The notes: generated by a model from the letters alone, not told the origin. A stretch of 57,383 nt of DNA from Acidimicrobiia bacterium (GCA_022821685.1 JAJEDD010000046.1:1-57383); one strand, 5' to 3'. Numbered from the stretch's first letter, positions 20,501-27,176 are shown. A program made the numbers and translations.

Positions 20501-20678
20501 GGGCCAGGTCACCCTCGCGGCCGGTGACACCTCCAAGACCGCACAGATCTCGGTCATCGACGACAGCGCCGGCGGCGAGGGATCCGAGACGTTCTGGCTG
20601 CGGCTGCGCCTGTACGACACCACCTACGCCACCATGGAAGACGGCCTCGCAAAAGGCACCATCACCGACAACGACTAA
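14511..20678 (+). CDS. Large secreted multidomain protein: Calx-beta, GLUG and PPC repeats
   Basis: 2,055 residues. A signal peptide (MPRWFAGLMVASIAAVLVAS...) is followed by an N-terminal domain and two Calx-beta-like repeats (~165-400). Next come an EF-hand-like DGLIEV segment near 420 and a GLUG region (~560-785; repeats of the YATGDVTG / VGGLLG type). Further Calx-beta repeats alternate with two PPC-like domains (~1113-1250 and 1370-1487; RFARFxxFSLDSSSxVTxDL). A WHTDNNGG-containing domain (~1610-1700) and three Calx-beta repeats separated by polyproline complete it. There is no LPXTG motif or C-terminal anchor. It probably acts as a calcium-binding adhesin or matrix protein; the role is inferred. 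ATG 14511 follows GGAGG by 5 nt; in-frame ATGs at 14391 and 14292 would lengthen the N-terminus. Confidence 0.9.
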   Translation: MLMPRWFAGLMVASIAAVLVASVLIPVEASAGLPPAQASVGPDTGTGKDPCPVPAQGKLRSDAECDLLIRLINNSSTVSTFSISQSGVVDAFDESLFSPALPGYSKLGQCPCAVTVAGNSAATYGLRVEVNDVTPGWYTSRISVHLLHTGGRLLHSFQLKIEEVSPDWDVTVSRDSVSLDEADDPGTAGAWEHQATYSVRLTEEPSNDVTVTPVSADTSVVTVSQALTFTAANWQTDQTVTITAVDDDIDNVGDRHASIRHDVSGVGSGDVMVDDVAVVVADDDARGVSVSAGSLMLDEADDPDTDGVLEHRGTYTVQLASEPAGGDVTIDLASGDTSVATVSPATLSFTSADWSTAQTVTVDAVDDHVNTASGRQTSIAHTVTSAGDYAGVTAADVSVTVDPRIDPCPPAAGGDYDIDDDGLIEVCNLAQLNAIRWDLNGDGVADVYPPDKHGFTGHDPNGATKLAAAFPNAAVAMGCPTGGCEGYELSADLDFDTNANGRADAGDDYWNDGLGWHPLIGGARLNSARSLYPLRDTVSVDGTSVCCGDRPHPRARMFTAEFEGNGRTIANLYINDDLGYVGLFGIIGPGGDVRNVGLTAPNADSGVTGRWYVGALTGDIERGRVSGVYSDLDVSGQHQVGGLTGSIWNYGSMIESYATGDVTGSQIVGGLLGSVSRSGVSAVYATGDVTVTIEMGGGLVGFGGYGHIQAAYATGSVTAGPKFYPLQRIGGLVGESAHSWTESGMRANYATGRVTTPNDEVGAGGLTGACRRSERERSEGANYWNVKAANYWDVETAGMVHSTGCGLGFTTAQLQAPTGYTGIYENWDVDEDVGSSYASFLGPDDDPWDFGTSTQYPVLKYCAEKPGIETPDGQPYCPLQPDDQRDPSSGQVGTVSSPVVNVAAATNISEGQTAAFIIAGNPNPSADLPVNISVTAGGDYGVTAETKTVTVPADGSYTLSVATTNDNVDEDDGTVTVTINTGTGYAVSETSGAARVTIEDDDVPKISIAAVDADISEGVVAEFALTAVPVPASPLSVNVSVAQSGEFGVSTGSRQVTIGTSGTATLSVSTSGDRVDEVDGSVTATVVGGSGYSVSSSARSASVAVRDNDHDDSCVVALWGDGSVSGRWAHSRAGWVIVPSPGDDSFSAWWAASCSSAARAGRFARFFTFSLDSSSQVTIDLESPHGHTTYLHLRAGLGQRSGEALASDDNRGDRDNTRIRHQLAAGDYTIEATTHRPQVAAPFTLTVAGIPKQTAAQAKPEVSITAGGGVTEGDDAIFTVTADPAPSAALGVAVAVTAAGDFGVSPGSRTVTVPTSGSVTLTVATVGDSVDEADGSVTAAVSVGSGYTVSSSAGTASVAVDDDDDPVPVGDRCVAALSGDGSVSGVWAAGCGSAARAGRFARFYSFSLDSSSRVTVDLVSSADTYLYLRRGVGQKSGAALAFNDDGGDGYNSRISRSLAAGGYTIEATTYRASTSGAFTLTVDGIGALTVVRPDPVVSITAGGGVTEGGDAVFTVTADPVPSAALDVTVAVAGSGDFGVSPGSQTVTIPTSGSATLTVATTNDSTDETDGSVTATINTGTGYTVSATASAATVAIADDDDPVPVDDNDDDPPCDAATAISRARAAFAWHTDNNGGSETLFWQILAYLGADPMPAPPGGATPAATTPEAVKTFSNGKPWPGWAPINEALAACEPPTNTQHPTDQTPPPPPPPDPEISVAAGAGITEGGDAAFTITADPAPAAPLTITVTVTPTGDYGATPGSHTVTVPASGTATLTIATTNDTTDEPNGSVTATINTGTGYTVSTTSGAATMAIADDDNPPPPPPPPPPDPEVSITAGSGVTEGGDATFTITADPAPSAALTVTVAITQTGDFGAATGTRQVTVPTTGTATLTVATTNDSTDEADGSVTATITAGAGYTISTTAAAASVAVADDDNPPPPPPPPSKPSITVGDATAGESDGSVSFTVQMSGPAAGPVTVYYNTYGGTATAHDDYRPEWGQVTLAAGDTSKTAQISVIDDSAGGEGSETFWLRLRLYDTTYATMEDGLAKGTITDND

Positions 20679-20689
20679 CCCCACCAATC

Positions 20690-20701
20690 CGCTTGCGGAC
20701 A
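20690..20701. terminator. Small palindrome between converging genes
   Basis: TCCGC/GCGGA hairpin just after the Calx-beta stop, in the 71-bp gap before the toxin gene. Weak evidence. Confidence 0.25.
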
Positions 20702-20749
20702 GAGCACCAGGCTCGCAACCCGGATGCCCCCATATCATTCCCACTCCGC

Positions 20750-21091
20750 TCAGACGGTGTCGAGGATGAGCCCCAAGATTTCTCGTATCTGAGCCAGCAC
20801 CACTGCGCCAACGTTGCCGAGTCGATCCTCAACACGGCTTGTGGAGACCGCTCGAACATGTTGGCACTGCGCCGCTGAACGGTGATCGAGGCCGTTGGAG
20901 GAATCGGCGCTGATCTCGACGTCCGAGGCGAACCCCCGCAGCTGAGATGTCAGCGGCACCACATGCACGACGGCGGCGCCCGAGTCGATCACTCGCTGAG
21001 CGGTAACGACGACGGCCAGCCGGAACAAGCCGGCTTCTCGTCCCGCTGGTATGCCTAGATCGAGTGTGACGACATCACCCGAGGTCAGCAT
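20750..21091 (-). CDS. mazF: MazF/PemK-type endoribonuclease toxin
   Basis: 113 residues with the PemK/MazF (SH3-like) fold. The N-terminus GDVVTLDLGIPAGREAG corresponds to the family GDVWxVDLxPxxGxExxxxRPxVV pattern, followed by LAVVVTAQRVID and VHVVPLTSQ. The C-terminal SRVEDRLGNV matches the family xRLxxxxGxL stretch. Such toxins cut mRNA at short motifs. The conserved Arg-Pro after the G-x-E segment reads RLAVV here. ATG 21091 lies 17 bp inside the end of the antitoxin gene, the usual tight coupling. It sits beside the large adhesin gene in a small accessory pocket. Confidence 0.85.
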   Translation of the reverse strand: MLTSGDVVTLDLGIPAGREAGLFRLAVVVTAQRVIDSGAAVVHVVPLTSQLRGFASDVEISADSSNGLDHRSAAQCQHVRAVSTSRVEDRLGNVGAVVLAQIREILGLILDTV

Positions 21092-21269
21092 CGAGCCAGG
21101 CCTTGTCGGCTTCGCTGAGCTCGGTTCGCAGGTCGGCGCCGATTCGCTCCTGGCGCAGCCGGCGCACCGCGAGCGCGACGGTGTCGCCCACCGTCGCCCC
21201 CAACTCCGACGCAAGCTGCTTGAGTTCCCGGTGGGTAGAGGCGGCTATCCGAACACTAGTAGACTGCAT
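21075..21269 (-). CDS. Antitoxin of the MazF-type pair
   Basis: 64 residues. STSVRIAASTHRELKQLASELGATVGDTVALAVRRLRQE has the ribbon-helix-helix pattern (short strand, then two helices). The acidic tail ELSEADKAWLDADLG is what wraps the toxin in related pairs. ATG 21269 follows a TAACGT -10 box by 6 nt. Palindromes around the start suggest autorepression. Named by position and fold pattern only. Confidence 0.8.
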   Translation of the reverse strand: MQSTSVRIAASTHRELKQLASELGATVGDTVALAVRRLRQERIGADLRTELSEADKAWLDADLG

Positions 21270-21291
21270 GCATTAACGTTAGCAGATCTGC
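21265..21291 (-). promoter_or_regulatory. Promoter and palindromic operator of the toxin-antitoxin pair
   Basis: Three adjacent palindromes: TGCATGCA at 21265-21272 (over the start codon), TAACGTTA at 21274-21281 and GCAGATCTGC at 21282-21291. The -10 hexamer TAACGT is inside the middle one, 6 nt from the ATG, so bound antitoxin would block the promoter directly. Confidence 0.6.
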
Positions 21292-21331
21292 ATACACCCG
21301 CGCCCGGGCTCTGGACGAATCGGGTCTGTGG

Positions 21332-22228
21332 TCAGAGTCTGGTTGGGTGGGGTTCTATGCGGAGGCGACCGGCGGTGCGGGCTACTCGGTGGCCTCCGGT
21401 GATCTCGGTGGCGACGACTCGGCCGGCGGCTACGTCGAGCACGCGGTCGATGGAGGCGGCTGTGGGGACTGTGCCGACGGACTCGGCGATCCAGGCGCGC
21501 AGAGCCTCGGAGGCCACCGCCCTCGGCGCGGCCACCAGGGCTGCGGCGTTGGCGGGATCTAGTCCCTGGGCCAGCGCTGCGATCACTTCTAGCGCCTCGG
21601 CGGCCAGATCGGCGTGACGGTTTAGCAGCGGAACCGGGTCGCGGTCCAACGCTCGGGCCAGTGCGGGCATCACCTCGTTGCGTATGGCCACCCGGGCGAA
21701 GGACGGGTCGTCATTCATGGGGTCGTGCGCGGTACACAGGCCGAGTTGCTCGCACAGGGCGCGGGTCTCGAAGCGGCGCAGGCCGAGCAGGGGGCGGCCG
21801 ACCCCGGCGTAGGGGGCCGCCGCGCCGGTCAGCCCGCCGCCCCGGCCGATGTTGAACAGCACCGTCTCGGCCCGGTCATCGGCGGTGTGGCCCACAAGCA
21901 CATCGTCGGGCAGGGCCTCGTAGCGGGCGGAGCGCGCTCTCGCCTCCAGGTTGGGGCCGGGATCCACCTGCACCCGGCGCAACTCGAAGCCCGCCTCGAA
22001 GTGGGCTGCGATGGTCCGAGCCGCTTCGGCTTCGGCGTCGGCCGAAGGGCGCAAACCGTGGTTGACATGCCAGGCGGTCACCTCCAGCCCGGCGGCGCGG
22101 GCCAGGGCGACCAGCGCGGTCGAGTCGGGGCCGCCCGACAGTCCGCAGGCCACCGCTGCGCCCGCCGCGGGGAACGTGCAGCGAGCCAGCAGCGAATCGA
22201 TGCAGCCGCCCGGCGCCGCCCCACTCAC
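21332..22228 (-). CDS. tilS: tRNA(Ile)-lysidine synthase
   Basis: 298 residues, a PP-loop ATP pyrophosphatase that converts C34 of tRNA-Ile(CAU) to lysidine. The PP-loop CGLSGGPDSTALVALA is near residue 25; GHTADDRAETVLFNIGRG and the NDDPSFARVAIRNEVMP segment are family landmarks. The C-terminal half is compact compared with E. coli TilS, as is usual in actinobacteria. GTG 22228 overlaps the stop of the metalloprotease gene by GTGA. That pairing (zincin metalloprotease then tilS) is common in actinobacteria. Confidence 0.93.
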   Translation of the reverse strand: MSGAAPGGCIDSLLARCTFPAAGAAVACGLSGGPDSTALVALARAAGLEVTAWHVNHGLRPSADAEAEAARTIAAHFEAGFELRRVQVDPGPNLEARARSARYEALPDDVLVGHTADDRAETVLFNIGRGGGLTGAAAPYAGVGRPLLGLRRFETRALCEQLGLCTAHDPMNDDPSFARVAIRNEVMPALARALDRDPVPLLNRHADLAAEALEVIAALAQGLDPANAAALVAAPRAVASEALRAWIAESVGTVPTAASIDRVLDVAAGRVVATEITGGHRVARTAGRLRIEPHPTRL

Positions 22229-23430
22229 GCCGCGGCGGCGACCTTGCCCATGCGGGTCACCCAATCTTGGGGGCTGCGGATCTCGGCGATTCCGGGGAGG
22301 TTCTCGGGGGCCTCCCACACTCGGTCGAGCAGGGCCGTGCCCCCCGCCGCCTCGACCGACTCGATGAAGTGCTCGCCCTCGGCGTACTGCTTGATCTTGG
22401 CGTCGAGGCCGATCAGCCGCTGGAAGACCCTGGCGAAGCCGCGCACCGACTCGCGGCGCCGGCGCATGACCCGCCCGAACCGGGGGGCGGAGGGGACCAG
22501 CCCCTCGCCGGCGCGGTCCATGGTCACGTCGCCGTGGCCCTCGAGCAGGCTCATCAGCCCCGACAGCTGCTCCAGGGTCTCGACCTGAGCCTCCGAGGCG
22601 AACAGGGCCATCAAGCCCCCGGCGGCCAGCGGGTCCTCGCCCCGGCGGCGGGCCTCCACCACCCGCCGGGCGGCGGCCGCGATCCGCTTCGGGTCGGGAT
22701 CCACCGAGTCGAGCACCGCCTCGACCAGTCCGATGAAGTGGGGCCGCATCCACCCCACACCGGTGAACTGGGCTCGATGGGTCACCTCGTGGATCGCCAG
22801 CCAGAGGCGGAACTGCGCCGGGTCGAAGGCGTAGCGGTTCTCCAGCGCCAGCACGTTGGGGGCCACGTAGTAGACGATGTCCTGGTCCTCGGGCTTGTCG
22901 TCCTCGATGACGAGCAGGTCGTACTGGCCCAGCACTCGGGTGGACATCCAGCCCAGCATGACGCCCAGCTCGGCGCCGGCCGCCCGCCGGGTGATCGGAG
23001 CCAGCCTCGACTCGGAGTCGCTGCCGAGCTTGGCCGCCAGGGGCCTCAGCAGCCGCTGGAACGAGGCCAGATTGGCGTCGATCCAGCCGACCCGGTCGGT
23101 GACCCGGCCCCGGGCCGGTCCCGACCGCGACTGCAGGCCGGTGCAGTCGGCCACCAGCGCCTCGGCCCGCTCGGTGCAGCCGGCGAAGTCCTCGGCCAGA
23201 CCGTCGCGCCATTGCGGCGCGGCGTAGGGCTCGCGCCGGGCGGTGCGCAACGCCACCCGCCGGGCCAGCTCCCAGTCGATGGGGTCGTCAAGATCGGCAG
23301 TGGGATCGCCGCCGATGGGGTTGTCCAGATCGGCAGTGGGGTCGCCGCCGATGGGGTCGTCAAGATCGGCAGAATCGTCCAGATCGACAGGGTCGTCAAG
23401 CTCGGCGGGACCCTCGGCGCAGGTTCCCAT
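22225..23430 (-). CDS. Zinc-dependent metalloprotease of the actinobacterial F420-associated (zincin_2 / DUF2342) family
   Basis: 401 residues. The zinc site HEVTHRAQF and a later LLEGHGDVTMD segment match the family of predicted zincins first noted next to F420 or tilS genes. ARRVVEARRRGEDPL and the C-terminal AEGEHFIESVEAAGG are also typical. The first ~50 residues are an acidic low-complexity region with 12-residue repeats (LDDPIGGDPTAD) not expected in the family. Its substrate is unknown. The protein has no signal peptide. GTGA overlap couples it to tilS. Confidence 0.88.
   Translation of the reverse strand: MGTCAEGPAELDDPVDLDDSADLDDPIGGDPTADLDNPIGGDPTADLDDPIDWELARRVALRTARREPYAAPQWRDGLAEDFAGCTERAEALVADCTGLQSRSGPARGRVTDRVGWIDANLASFQRLLRPLAAKLGSDSESRLAPITRRAAGAELGVMLGWMSTRVLGQYDLLVIEDDKPEDQDIVYYVAPNVLALENRYAFDPAQFRLWLAIHEVTHRAQFTGVGWMRPHFIGLVEAVLDSVDPDPKRIAAAARRVVEARRRGEDPLAAGGLMALFASEAQVETLEQLSGLMSLLEGHGDVTMDRAGEGLVPSAPRFGRVMRRRRESVRGFARVFQRLIGLDAKIKQYAEGEHFIESVEAAGGTALLDRVWEAPENLPGIAEIRSPQDWVTRMGKVAAAA
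23284..23372. repeat. 36-bp tandem repeat inside the metalloprotease gene
   Basis: About 2.4 copies with period 36 bp, each encoding the 12-residue unit LDDPIGGDPTAD. The copies differ by one to three bases. Confidence 0.85.
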
Positions 23431-23437
23431 GCGGGGC

Positions 23438-23569
23438 TCAGTCCCTCGGGTAACGCTTGTAGGTGACCTTCTGGAGGTAGCCGGCGATGGTCGCCACTAT
23501 CGACACGATGGCGACCACGGCGAGCGGCACGGCAATCCAGAAGTGCCATACCACGCCCGCAACGATCAT
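23438..23569 (-). CDS. Small single-span membrane protein
   Basis: 43 residues: a hydrophobic segment (VWHFWIAVPLAVVAIVSIV) followed by a basic, aromatic tail ending KRYPRD. I do not recognise a named family. ATG 23569 is supported by a G-rich ribosome site (GGGGGCGG) 5 nt upstream and by overlap with the stop of a 12-codon upstream ORF. It lies 7 bp before the metalloprotease gene, so they are probably one transcript. Confidence 0.6.
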   Translation of the reverse strand: MIVAGVVWHFWIAVPLAVVAIVSIVATIAGYLQKVTYKRYPRD

Positions 23570-23604
23570 CGCCGCCCCCTGTGCGCCGGTCCAACGAGGA
23601 TCAT
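23566..23604 (-). CDS. 12-codon upstream ORF ending on the next start
   Basis: ATG 23604 begins 8 nt behind a TACACT box, so it may be nearly leaderless. It encodes MILVGPAHRGRR and stops in an ATGA overlap with the small membrane protein. Confidence 0.35.
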   Translation of the reverse strand: MILVGPAHRGRR

Positions 23605-23612
23605 GGAGCCGC

Positions 23613-23618
23613 AGTGTA
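23613..23618 (-). promoter_or_regulatory. -10 box TACACT
   Basis: TANNNT 8 nt upstream of the 12-codon ORF; a full dispersed repeat begins 16 bp further upstream. Confidence 0.35.
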
Positions 23619-23633
23619 GATGGCTCGGCGATA

Positions 23634-23767
23634 AGAGGCCGAGCGAATGGCGAGCGAATCCGGCCCATACGGGCGAGGCCGTGGCCCGAGCGGCCCGTGA
23701 GCGCAGCGAACAAGAGCGGGAATGACCCCGTTGCGGCGCGAGGGGCTCTCACCCATTGGCGCGCCCT
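23634..23767 (+). repeat. Dispersed repeat, full copy B
   Basis: Best-preserved short form. It reads AGAGGCCGAGCGAATGG, then CGGCCCATACGGGCGAGG, CCCGAGCGGCCCGTGAGCG, CAGCGAACAAGAGCGGGAA and GGCTCTCACCCATTGG, ending GCGCGCCCT. It fills the space between the tRNA and the small membrane protein. Confidence 0.9.
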
Positions 23768-23783
23768 TTAAAGGTGTCATGGG

Positions 23784-23856
23784 AGCCCGAAAGGGGATTT
23801 GAACCCCTGACCTACGCTTTACGAGAGCGTCGCTCTACCGGCTGAGCTATTCGGGC
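23784..23856 (-). tRNA. tRNA-Thr (anticodon CGT)
   Basis: A complete cloverleaf: acceptor GCCCGAA/TTCGGGC, D-arm GCTCAGCCGGTAGAGC, anticodon stem ACGCT/AGCGT with loop CTCGTAA (anticodon CGT, reads ACG), and T-arm AGGGG-TTCAAAT-CCCCT. The 3' CCA is not encoded; discriminator base T. It stands alone, divergent from the MFS gene. Confidence 0.96.
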
Positions 23857-23929
23857 CTGCGCCCGCCAAGACTATCGCTCACCCGACGGAGCGGGTGCCG
23901 AAGACTCATCGCGGCGACCGTGGCTGCCG

Positions 23930-23935
23930 TAGCCT
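23930..23935 (+). promoter_or_regulatory. -10 box TAGCCT of the MFS-tmk-holB operon
   Basis: TANNNT 7 nt before GTG 23943, fitting a leaderless start there; the in-frame ATG 23937 would be too close to the box. Confidence 0.45.
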
Positions 23936-23942
23936 CATGGCC

Positions 23943-25388
23943 GTGGACGAGGCGAACCCGCGCACCTCCGCCGGCCTCCGGCTCGACGAGGCCTTCGAGG
24001 CGGCTCGGCCCGCGGGCCGCTTGGAGCGAGTGTTCGGCACGCGGGACTTCTTCCGGCTCTGGATCGCCCAGGTGGTGTCGGCCACCGGCGACTGGCTCGG
24101 GCTGTTCGCCACCATCGCGCTGGCCGACCAGCTCGCCCCAGAGGGGTCGCGCAGCACCGCCATCGCCATCGTGCTGGCCACCCGAGTGGCGCCCGGCTTC
24201 TTCCTGGCCACCGCGGTGGGCGTCATCGTCGACCGGCTCAACCGCAAGCGGGTGATGGTGGCCTGCGACCTGGGCCGGGCCGCGGTGCTGGTGTCGCTGC
24301 CCTTCGTCGACACCCTGGTCGGGCTGGTGATCGCCAGCGTCCTGCTCGAGCTGCTCACCATGATGTGGCAGCCGGCCAAGGAGGCCACGGTCCCCAACCT
24401 CGTGCCCCGCGACAAGCTCACCGCAGCCAACTCGCTCAACGTGGCCGCCGCCTACGGCATGTTCCCGGTGGCTGCGGGCCTGGCCGCGCTGCTGGCCAAG
24501 GCGGCCGAGGCGATGTCGGACGAGGGGTGGGTGACCACCCTGCGGCTCAACGAGGAGGGCCTGGCCTTCTACGTGGACGGGCTGTCGTTCCTGGTCACCG
24601 CGCTGATCATCTGGCGGATCGCCATCCCGACCCGCAGCCGCGACGAGCGCCGGGCCGGCGAGCGGAGAAGCCTCGATCTCGGCGGTGCCATCCGAGAGCT
24701 GCGCGAGGGCTGGCGGCTGGTGGGCAAGAACCCGATCGTGCGGTCGGTGAACGTGGGGCTGGCCACCGCGGTCATGGGCGCGGGCATGGTGTTCCTGCTG
24801 GGCGCCCGCTTCGTGGACGAGGTGATCGTGGGGCGCGAGGCCGACTTCCACGCCGTGCTGTTCTCGCTCGGAGTGGGCATGGCCGTCGGCGTCGGGGCGG
24901 CCTCGGCGCTGCAGAACCGCATCAACCGCACCCGCGGCTTCACCTCGGCGCTGATCGGCGCGGGCACGGTGCTGCTGGCGGCCGCCTCGGTGGACCGACT
25001 GTCGCTGATGATCCCGCTGGTAGTGCTGTTGGGGATGCTGGCCGGACCGTCGTATGTGCTCGGCTTCACCCTGCTGCATGAGAACGTGGACAACGAGGTC
25101 CGGGGCCGGGTGTTCTCGGCTCTGCTGGTGCTGGTGCGGCTGTGCGTGCTGATCGCGCTGGCGGTGGGCGGCGTGCTGGCCGATCTGCTCGACGGCCTGT
25201 CGCAGCGCTGGTGGGACGGGGCGGTGTCGGTGCTGGGGGCCCGGGTGGAGCTGCCCGGCGTGCGGCTGACGATGTGGCTGGCCGGACTGATCATCGTGGT
25301 GGCGGGCGCGCTGGCCACTTGGAGCCTGCGATCCGGCGGCCGAGACGCGGCCAAAGCGGCTTCCGATAGCCCGGATCCGGGGCCATGA
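23943..25388 (+). CDS. MFS transporter (macrolide-efflux / MFS_3 type)
   Basis: 481 residues with about 12 membrane segments. The opening RDFFRLWIAQVVSATGDWLG, the loop VGVIVDRLNRKRVMVACDLGRA and MMWQPAKEATVPNLVPRDKLTAANSL are typical of the DHA3/MefA-like exporters common in actinobacteria. A longer loop (~residues 195-260) carries a REGWRLVGKNP stretch, also usual. Substrate is unknown. I prefer GTG 23943 on promoter spacing; ATG 23937 adds two residues. It overlaps tmk by ATGA, so an exporter is co-transcribed with thymidylate kinase and holB. Confidence 0.88.
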   Translation: MDEANPRTSAGLRLDEAFEAARPAGRLERVFGTRDFFRLWIAQVVSATGDWLGLFATIALADQLAPEGSRSTAIAIVLATRVAPGFFLATAVGVIVDRLNRKRVMVACDLGRAAVLVSLPFVDTLVGLVIASVLLELLTMMWQPAKEATVPNLVPRDKLTAANSLNVAAAYGMFPVAAGLAALLAKAAEAMSDEGWVTTLRLNEEGLAFYVDGLSFLVTALIIWRIAIPTRSRDERRAGERRSLDLGGAIRELREGWRLVGKNPIVRSVNVGLATAVMGAGMVFLLGARFVDEVIVGREADFHAVLFSLGVGMAVGVGAASALQNRINRTRGFTSALIGAGTVLLAAASVDRLSLMIPLVVLLGMLAGPSYVLGFTLLHENVDNEVRGRVFSALLVLVRLCVLIALAVGGVLADLLDGLSQRWWDGAVSVLGARVELPGVRLTMWLAGLIIVVAGALATWSLRSGGRDAAKAASDSPDPGP

Positions 25389-25993
25389 CCGGGCGGCTGG
25401 TGGCGGTTGAGGGGGTGGACGCTTCGGGCAAGTCCACCCAGGCTCGGCTGCTGGCCGAGGCGCTGGGGGCGAAGCTCACGTTCCAGTTCGGGGCCACCGG
25501 TGTGGGCCAGGTCGTCAGGGGGGTTCTGCTCGATCCGGCCAACGATTCTCTCGACGACCGGGCCGAGGCCCTGCTGATCATCGCCGACAAGGCCCAGCAT
25601 GTGGCCGAGGTCGTTGGCCCGGCCCTGTGCTCGGGCCGCGACGTGGTGTCGGACCGCTTCACCGCGTCGACGCTGGCCTACCAGGGCTACGGGCGCGGCC
25701 TCGACCTGGCGGAGCTTGAGACGATGATGCGCTTCGCCACCGGTGGCATCGAGCCCGATCTGAACGTGCTGCTCGACGTCGGCGCCGAGGTGGCGACGGA
25801 GCGGCTGGGATCGTCGGTGGACCGCTTCGAGGGCGCGGGCCGCGACTTCCTCGAACGAGTGCGGGACGGCTACCTGGCCCTGGCCGAGGCCGACCCGGTC
25901 CGCTGGGCGGTGGTCGACGCCGAAGCTCCGGTGGACGAGGTGTCGGCCCGAGTGCTGGCTGCGGTGCGAGACCGCTTGCAGGGGTTCGGATGA
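25385..25993 (+). CDS. tmk: Thymidylate kinase
   Basis: 202 residues, the usual size. dTMP kinase makes dTDP in the cytosol. P-loop VEGVDASGKSTQA, the DRF loop SDRFTASTLAYQGYGRGLD and LNVLLDVGAEVATERLG are present. ATG 25385 overlaps the MFS stop; its own stop TGA (25991) overlaps the ATG of a 24-codon mini-ORF that leads to holB. Confidence 0.95.
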   Translation: MTGRLVAVEGVDASGKSTQARLLAEALGAKLTFQFGATGVGQVVRGVLLDPANDSLDDRAEALLIIADKAQHVAEVVGPALCSGRDVVSDRFTASTLAYQGYGRGLDLAELETMMRFATGGIEPDLNVLLDVGAEVATERLGSSVDRFEGAGRDFLERVRDGYLALAEADPVRWAVVDAEAPVDEVSARVLAAVRDRLQGFG

Positions 25994-26064
25994 CCTCTGA
26001 TGATGCGGCTCTGGAAGACCGTGAGCACGATCGCGCGGTGTTGGATCGGGAGAAATCGCGATGA
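25990..26064 (+). CDS. Mini-ORF bridging tmk and holB
   Basis: 24 codons. It starts MTSDDAALEDR, a degenerate copy of the holB start MTSVDAALDDP, and is linked by ATGA overlaps to tmk at one end and holB at the other. The DNA of the first ~34 nt is plainly a duplication of the holB start. Expression is not shown. Confidence 0.5.
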   Translation: MTSDDAALEDREHDRAVLDREKSR

Positions 26065-27176
26065 CCTCTGTGGATGCGGCTTTGGACGATCCGTGGGCGG
26101 CAGTTGTGGGGCAGCCGACCGCAGTGGCCGCGTTGGCCGCGGCAGCGGCCGCGCCAATGCATGCCTATCTGCTGGTGGGGCCGCGGGGCGCCGGCAAGCG
26201 GGCTGCGGCGGCCGCCTTCGCGGGCGAGTTGCTGGTGACCGCCGACGGGCGACCCGACAGGGCCGGGCGACATCGCCGGCTGGCGCATCGCGAGGAGCAC
26301 CCCGACGTGTTCGTGCTCAGCCCGGCCGGCAACAGCCTGCGCATCGCCGAGGAGGTGGCTCAGCTCATCGTCGAGGCGAGCCGCACGCCGGTGGAGGGCA
26401 GTCGCAAGGTGCTGGTCGTCGACCGGTTCCACACCGCCACTCCAGCGGCGGCGGCGGCCCTGCTCAAGCCGGTGGAGGAGCCGGCTGAGCCGATCGTGTG
26501 GGTGCTGCTGGCCGAGCAGGTGCTGCCCGAGCATGTCACCATCGCGTCGCGCTGCACCCGGGTGGACTTCGGTCCGGTGGCTGCCGACGAGATCGCGGCG
26601 GCGCTCCTGTCCGAGGGCCTGGTTGACGCCGACCGGGCCGTGCTGGCGGCCGAAGCGGCGGCGGGCAACCTGCACCGGGCCCGGGTGCTGGCCACCGACG
26701 AGCGGGTGGCGGCCCGCCGCGAGGCGTGGTGGAGCGTGCCAGACCGCCTCGACGGAACCGGGGCCGCGGTGGCACAGCTCACCGCCGAGCTGCGGGCCAT
26801 GATCGACGACGCCGCCGGCGCCCTCACCGACCGGCACCGGGCCGAGGCCGCCGCGCTGGAGCAGCGGGAGGAGCAGTTCGGGGTCCGGGGGTCGGGCCGG
26901 GCTGCCATCGAGGCCCAGCACAAGCGCGAGCACCGCCAGTTCCGCACCGACGAGATCCGCTTCGGCCTGGCCACCCTGGGAGCCCGCTACCGCGACCAGA
27001 TCGCCTCGTCGCCCGACGACGACCCGGCCGCGGCCCGGCAGGCGGCGGCAGCCGGGCGGGCCATCGACCGCCTGCGAGCCACCGCGGAGAGCCTGATCCG
27101 CTCACCGAACGAGTCCCTCGCCCTTCAAGCCCTGCTGCTCGACCTGCCCCGCCCGGCCCAGAGGCCGAGCGAATAG
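26061..27176 (+). CDS. holB: DNA polymerase III subunit delta'
   Basis: 371 residues. A clamp-loader AAA+ subunit: Walker A is GPRGAGKR (usual T/S is R), then LVVDRFHTATPAAAAALLKPVEEP and TIASRCTRVDF, which are the delta' landmarks. No zinc-binding cysteine module is visible, as in several actinobacterial delta' proteins. The C-terminal ~170 residues are divergent and helical. The last codons (RPSE-stop) are supplied by a dispersed-repeat fragment. Neighbour of tmk, the common arrangement tmk-holB. Confidence 0.9.
   Translation: MTSVDAALDDPWAAVVGQPTAVAALAAAAAAPMHAYLLVGPRGAGKRAAAAAFAGELLVTADGRPDRAGRHRRLAHREEHPDVFVLSPAGNSLRIAEEVAQLIVEASRTPVEGSRKVLVVDRFHTATPAAAAALLKPVEEPAEPIVWVLLAEQVLPEHVTIASRCTRVDFGPVAADEIAAALLSEGLVDADRAVLAAEAAAGNLHRARVLATDERVAARREAWWSVPDRLDGTGAAVAQLTAELRAMIDDAAGALTDRHRAEAAALEQREEQFGVRGSGRAAIEAQHKREHRQFRTDEIRFGLATLGARYRDQIASSPDDDPAAARQAAAAGRAIDRLRATAESLIRSPNESLALQALLLDLPRPAQRPSE

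Noticed and set aside
14511..21269. A genomic island or prophage around the adhesin and toxin-antitoxin genes
   Set aside because: No integrase, att repeats or phage genes, and flanking genes are housekeeping; composition differences were not clear enough by eye.
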